A DNA stretch of 64,000 nucleotides, from contig NW_020825332.1 in assembly GCF_003286085.1 (NCBI RefSeq), positions 1,917,001 through 1,981,000 on the forward strand, given 5' to 3'. Position 1 is the first letter of the stretch. Each line of letters starts with the position of its first letter. This document shows, in pieces, positions 60,426 to 64,000 of the stretch. A program made the translations under genes and the position numbers. The notes beneath the pieces were generated by a model. That model did no database searches, was not told the origin of the DNA, and saw only the letters and a list, made by a program, of their open reading frames with translations. This DNA is from Drosophila persimilis (taxonomy: Eukaryota; Arthropoda; Insecta; Diptera; Drosophilidae).

Positions 60426-62410
60426 TACTACTACGGACTAGCCGGGCCATCAGCAGCAGCACAAAAAAAGAAAGTTCCACTTGGCAGCCGAAAAGTATGC
60501 AAGGAAAAAATGCCCAACATATTTGGCGGCTGCTTCGGAAGCCAAGTCCCAGCAGTCCCGACTGGCATGGTTGGGGTTGGGGTTGGGGCTGGGGCTGGGG
60601 CTGGGGCTGTGTCCCTCTGGGGTCAGCAGGGCTGAAAAAAAGCTGCCACAAAGGCGCACAAGGAAAGTCAGTTGAATTGAATTTTTCGGCACAGCTGAAG
60701 CGGCAAAGTGGGGACGCAAGAGACCCCTTAAAAATGAAATAAAAAAAAACAAAACAAAAACGAGTACAACAACAAGAAAGGAAGCCTCAAATACCCTCAT
60801 TGAAAACCTGTTTAAAAGCATATCTTTCTTATGGCTAGAGAAACATATCCTGCATATCCTCCATTATCCACTTATCGTCCTGTTCTGTCGCCGGTACCCC
60901 CTCCTGCAGATAATGTACAAGCTGTCCCGCCAGTTGGCCTACAATCCGGTGGCCAAGCGGGCCGCCGAACAGATGCGCATGAAAATCGAAAAGTTCCGCA
61001 TCTACTTGCCCGTTCTGGACTCGATTTGCCGCCACGGACTGGAGAAGCGGCACTGGGACCAGATATCACAGATACTGGGACGCAAGGTTAACCCGAAGCT
61101 GTTCCCCTCGCTCAAGGACATGATCGACGTGGACATCATGAGCATACTGCCGCAGCTGGAGGAGATTGCGAATGCGGCGGGCAAGGAGTACGACCTGAAC
61201 CTGGGCCTGAAGAACATGCAGGCGGACTGGCGGGATGTGATGTTCGAGGTGCTGCAGTACCGCGACTCGGACACGCACATCCTCGCGAGCATCGACGACA
61301 TACAGACGCTGCTGGACGACCACATTATGCGGACGCAGGCCATGAAGCGATCGCCCTTCATTGTGGCCCTCGGCTCCAAGGCGGACGACTGGGAGGCCCG
61401 GCTGCTGCTCATCCAGAACATCATCGATGCCTGGACCCAGGTGCAGGTCACGTGGATGTATCTGGAGCCCATCTTCAGCTCTGAGGACATCATGCGACAG
61501 ATGCCGCTCGAGGGACGCAACTTCAAGGCCGTGGACAAGACCTGGCGCCGGATCATGAAGAATACGATCAAGGACCGCCATGTGATGGCGGCCACCGAGT
61601 ACCCGGAAATGCTGGAGATCTTCACCAAGGCCATCGAGGATCTGGAGACGGTCCAGAAGGGCCTCAACACGTATCTGGAGCAGAAGCGTTTGTTCTTCGC
61701 CCGCTTCTTCTTCCTGTCCAACGATGAACTGCTGGAAATCCTGTCCGAGACGAAGGATCCCATGCGGGTCCAGCCGCACTTGAGGAAGTGCTTCGAGGGG
61801 GTGAGTAGGGCTCCCCAGCTCCCCAGGGATATTCCCTTTCCATCCTTATGGTTTCTTCTCTGTTGATTAGATTGGCACTCTCACCTTTGACGACCAAATG
61901 GAGATCACGGAGATGATTAGCGACGAGGACGAGCGCGTTGCCCTTGTGCGCAAAATCAATCCCCAGGCGGCCAATGTAAGACACTGGTGCCTGCCACCTG
62001 CCACCTGCCCCGTGCCTCCTGTGCCGGATGTTTCGCTGATGATTTCCCGTTTTTGCAGGGCCTCGTCGAAATCTGGCTGAAGGAGGTGGAGATGGTGATG
62101 CTGGAGAGCGTGAAGGAGCAAATGCGCGAGGCCTGGGAGGACTATTCGATGGTGGAGCGCATTTCGTGGGTGGTGTCCTGGCCCGGACAGGTGGTCCAGG
62201 GCATTTCCTGCATGGCCTGGACCTATGAGGTGAGCAGGACGATTCCTTTTTGCAATAAAAACCGCGATAACCGCAAGGGTCTCATCTCTGGGACCAACAA
62301 ATGTCCATCAGTTGGCTGTCAGACGAGAGAGCCGTCTCTCAGTGGTTCTGACAGTGAGATTAGCTCATGGTCCCAGGTCCCAGCTCATCAGGCGCCCTGC
62401 CTCTTCCCTG

Positions 62411-62451
<41 letters not shown>

Positions 62452-63132
62452 TTGCTTTGTGGAGCATTTCCCTTTTGGGCTTTGACTTTGAGAGAAGTTT
62501 TCTCGCTCTCAGCTCCTTTGCGGCAGCGAAATTGCAAATCATATTTTACTTCATATTCGCTGCCTTTGCTGCAGTTTCTCACAGACTTTATGCTCTTCAT
62601 TTCGCTTGTTTCCTGCAGGTGGAGGAGGCCATCGAGACGAAGGCGCTGCCGGCCTATTTGGAGAAGTCCAATAGCCAGATTGCCGACCTGGTGCAGCTGG
62701 TGCGAACGGATCTGCAGGCGGGCGTACGGATTGCAGTGGAGGCGTTGATTGTCCTGGATGTTCACGGTTAGTGAACGGCGGGATTACCGATTACCCTCTG
62801 CCAGTGGCTTAATCTCTGGCCAATCTTTTGTTGCAGCACGCGACGTGGTCAAGTATCTCACGGATACGAAGGTGGCCAACATACAGGACTTTGATTGGAT
62901 CTCCCAGCTGCGCTACTACTGGAAGGTCGATGACAGTGAGTGGCCGTCCACATTCGCATTCGCATCCACATTCCATCGCATAAATCATCATTGTTCTACA
63001 TTTCAACGTTTCCACAGAAAGCGAGGATTGGGTGTGCGTCAGTATGGTGGTCACAGATGTTAAATATGGCATGGAATATCTGGGGAATCTGCCCCGCTTG
63101 GTGGTCACTCCACTAACGGATCGCTGCTACCG
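50047..63132 (+). CDS. Dnah3: Axonemal inner-arm dynein heavy chain, DNAH3 type (5' part, continues beyond right edge)
   Basis: A motor subunit of cilia and flagella, in flies expected in sperm and sensory cilia. I trace 23 exons: 50047-50266, 50334-50537, 52366-52433, 52676-52843, 52895-52992, 53064-53211, 53938-54054, 54674-54840, 54908-55199, 55260-55845, 55907-56121, 57424-57614, 57885-58069, 58959-59076, 59156-59303, 59366-59523, 59989-60055, 60910-61800, 61871-61975, 62059-62229, 62619-62766, 62837-62935 and 63018-63132. Phases join throughout, giving about 1560 codons. Linker hallmarks are clear: [53 protein letters not shown] and [12 protein letters not shown]. The last exon ends TPLTDRCYR, immediately before where AAA1 and its P-loop belong. 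The DNAH3 assignment (D. melanogaster CG17150, also in 64C) rests on family memory and location. Exon 3 is uncertain (see findings). Confidence 0.9.
50538..52365 (+). other. Intron 2 of the axonemal dynein gene, 1.8 kb
   Basis: The donor GTGAGT and an acceptor ending in CCCCCCCAG bound an intron with GGAATG repeats near its 5' end, a (GT)n run near 51847-51864 and AT-rich DNA. No nested gene is visible. Confidence 0.7.
53813..53836. repeat. (GT)n microsatellite in axonemal dynein intron 6
   Basis: Twelve GT units lie about 100 bp upstream of exon 7. Confidence 0.9.
56122..57423 (+). other. Intron 11 of the axonemal dynein gene, 1.3 kb
   Basis: It contains a CCACTCTGCCACTCC-type tandem block near 56735-56800, GGTTCT repeats near 56870-56890 and a (GT)n run at 57320-57345. 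No internal exon or nested gene is evident. Confidence 0.7.
57320..57345. repeat. (GT)n microsatellite in intron 11
   Basis: Twelve to thirteen GT units lie about 80 bp before exon 12. Confidence 0.9.
58916..58950. repeat. (CTG)n run abutting the acceptor of exon 14
   Basis: Eleven CTG units plus CT are followed at once by ACCAACAG, the acceptor used for exon 14. The repeat thus sits where the polypyrimidine tract should be. Confidence 0.9.
59698..59764. repeat. Hexanucleotide (ATTCCN)n repeat in intron 16
   Basis: About eleven imperfect ATTCCG/ATTCCT units in tandem, intronic. Confidence 0.85.
60392..60423. repeat. (GCA)n trinucleotide run in intron 17
   Basis: Ten to eleven tandem GCA units. 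Confidence 0.9.
60569..60607. repeat. (GGGGTT)n/(GGGGCT)n tract in intron 17
   Basis: Six GGGG runs separated by TT or CT on the coding strand; this would permit a G-quadruplex in the pre-mRNA. Confidence 0.85.
62411..62450. repeat. (CT)n microsatellite in intron 20
   Basis: About twenty CT units with one interruption, lying 170 bp upstream of exon 21. Confidence 0.9.
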
Positions 63133-64000
63133 GTGGGTACTCCTCTTCCACCTCCACCTCCACTCCCTTTCCCTGCTCTTAGTTCTCTCTCTCTATCTCG
63201 CTCTCTTTTTATGGAAATATCCAAAATATTAATTGACAAACCGTTGCGAAAGCAGCTGTCTGTGTGTGTGTGTGTGTGTGTGCTTCACCCCTCTCTATTC
63301 CCCCATCCCCCTGAGTCCTAAAGTCAGGAACGTTTATTGGAAAAATATTTATTTTATTTCGGTGCATTTTAAATTTATTTTCATTTTTCAAACAAAACGT
63401 AAAAATACGCAAAAAAAAAAGGAGCTGAAAACCTTTTTGATGTTTAAGCTGCTACCGTGCCGTACGACAAACACACACGCATACAAAATAATGCCAACAA
63501 TAACCAGGCGGGGACCTGGACCTGGGTCCGGGCCTGGGCCTGGACCTGGAAGAGAGACCAGGCAGGACACACAGGCTGGCTGGCAGGACACACAGGCTGT
63601 AGGCAGGCCGTGCCGTGCCGTCGCTGGCAAGCTGGCAGAAAGGACATTTTAATGGGGTTTCCGATAAAACTTTTATATTAAACAAATAAATCAATGTTGG
63701 ACAGTTTTTCACACAAACACAACAGCACACACACACACACATGTATCGATAGTTAAAAAACGAATAGGAAGGGGCCAGGGGGGGGGAGGAAACAGACAAA
63801 CAAAAAAATTGAAACCGAATATATAGATATTTCGTCGTATGGCTATGGACGGAAAAGCTAAAAAATATATGCGCACAGGCCAACATTGAACCCCACCAAT
63901 CTCCCCCCCCCCTCGCCCAACGAAGTGGGTGCCCTGCCAATATGATAAAAATATGAACTGAAAGCAAAACAAGCAGCGGCTGAAATTTATGAAAATATAT
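63133..64000 (+). other. Intron 23 of the axonemal dynein gene, open at the right edge
   Basis: It begins with donor GTGGGT. It contains a (GT)n run near 63260-63282, a CCTGGACCTGGG tandem block near 63516-63548 and AT-rich DNA. No acceptor joined to AAA1-coding sequence is seen before the window ends. Confidence 0.7.

Larger units (their letters stand above)
60056..60909 (+). other. Intron 17 of the axonemal dynein gene, 0.85 kb
   Basis: It holds a TCTG repeat near 60306-60340, a (CAG)n run and a G-rich telomere-like tract. No coding signal is seen. Confidence 0.7.

Overview
The window is animal genomic DNA from a Drosophila species. The genes are intron-rich with GT-AG introns, many only 57-87 nt long, coding exons have GC-rich third positions, and noncoding DNA is full of short microsatellites. 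Two introns carry a short inverted-end element with TATACCCGG/ACACCCGG termini, of the kind common in the obscura group. The cytoplasmic dynein heavy chain exons match what I know of Drosophila Dhc64C, so the region probably corresponds to the 64C neighbourhood of D. melanogaster 3L (Muller element D). No bacterial, viral or CRISPR features were seen.

Layout. (1) 1-10930, minus strand: the 5' 60% of Dhc64C (about 2760 codons, tail through AAA3), running off the left edge, with an apparent 39-nt alternative microexon. (2) 11296-14078, plus: a complete mitochondrial leucyl-tRNA synthetase, divergent from Dhc64C across 365 bp. (3) 14443-18519, minus: a large LRR protein resembling LRRC49, convergent with (2). 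(4) 18520-34855: about 16 kb mostly without coding signal, but with a probable two-exon gene for a small coiled-coil protein on the minus strand (22934-24518). (5) 34996-38853, minus: a secreted protein of 21 near-identical 56-residue repeats plus one diverged copy, each junction carrying an R-Q-R-R furin-type site. (6) 38942-50046: about 11 kb without a recognisable gene, including a cluster of ACTGCTTG sites. (7) 50047-63132, plus: the first 23 exons of an axonemal inner-arm dynein heavy chain (DNAH3 type), stopping just before AAA1 and running off the right edge.

Functionally, the window brackets two microtubule motor heavy chains, one cytoplasmic and one axonemal, around an LRRC49-like protein whose vertebrate relative belongs to the tubulin polyglutamylase complex. 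The most unusual locus is the tandem-repeat secreted protein, which reads like a polyprotein that could be cut into about 22 similar peptides. Splice junctions were read by eye and checked for reading-phase continuity; none has transcript support here.
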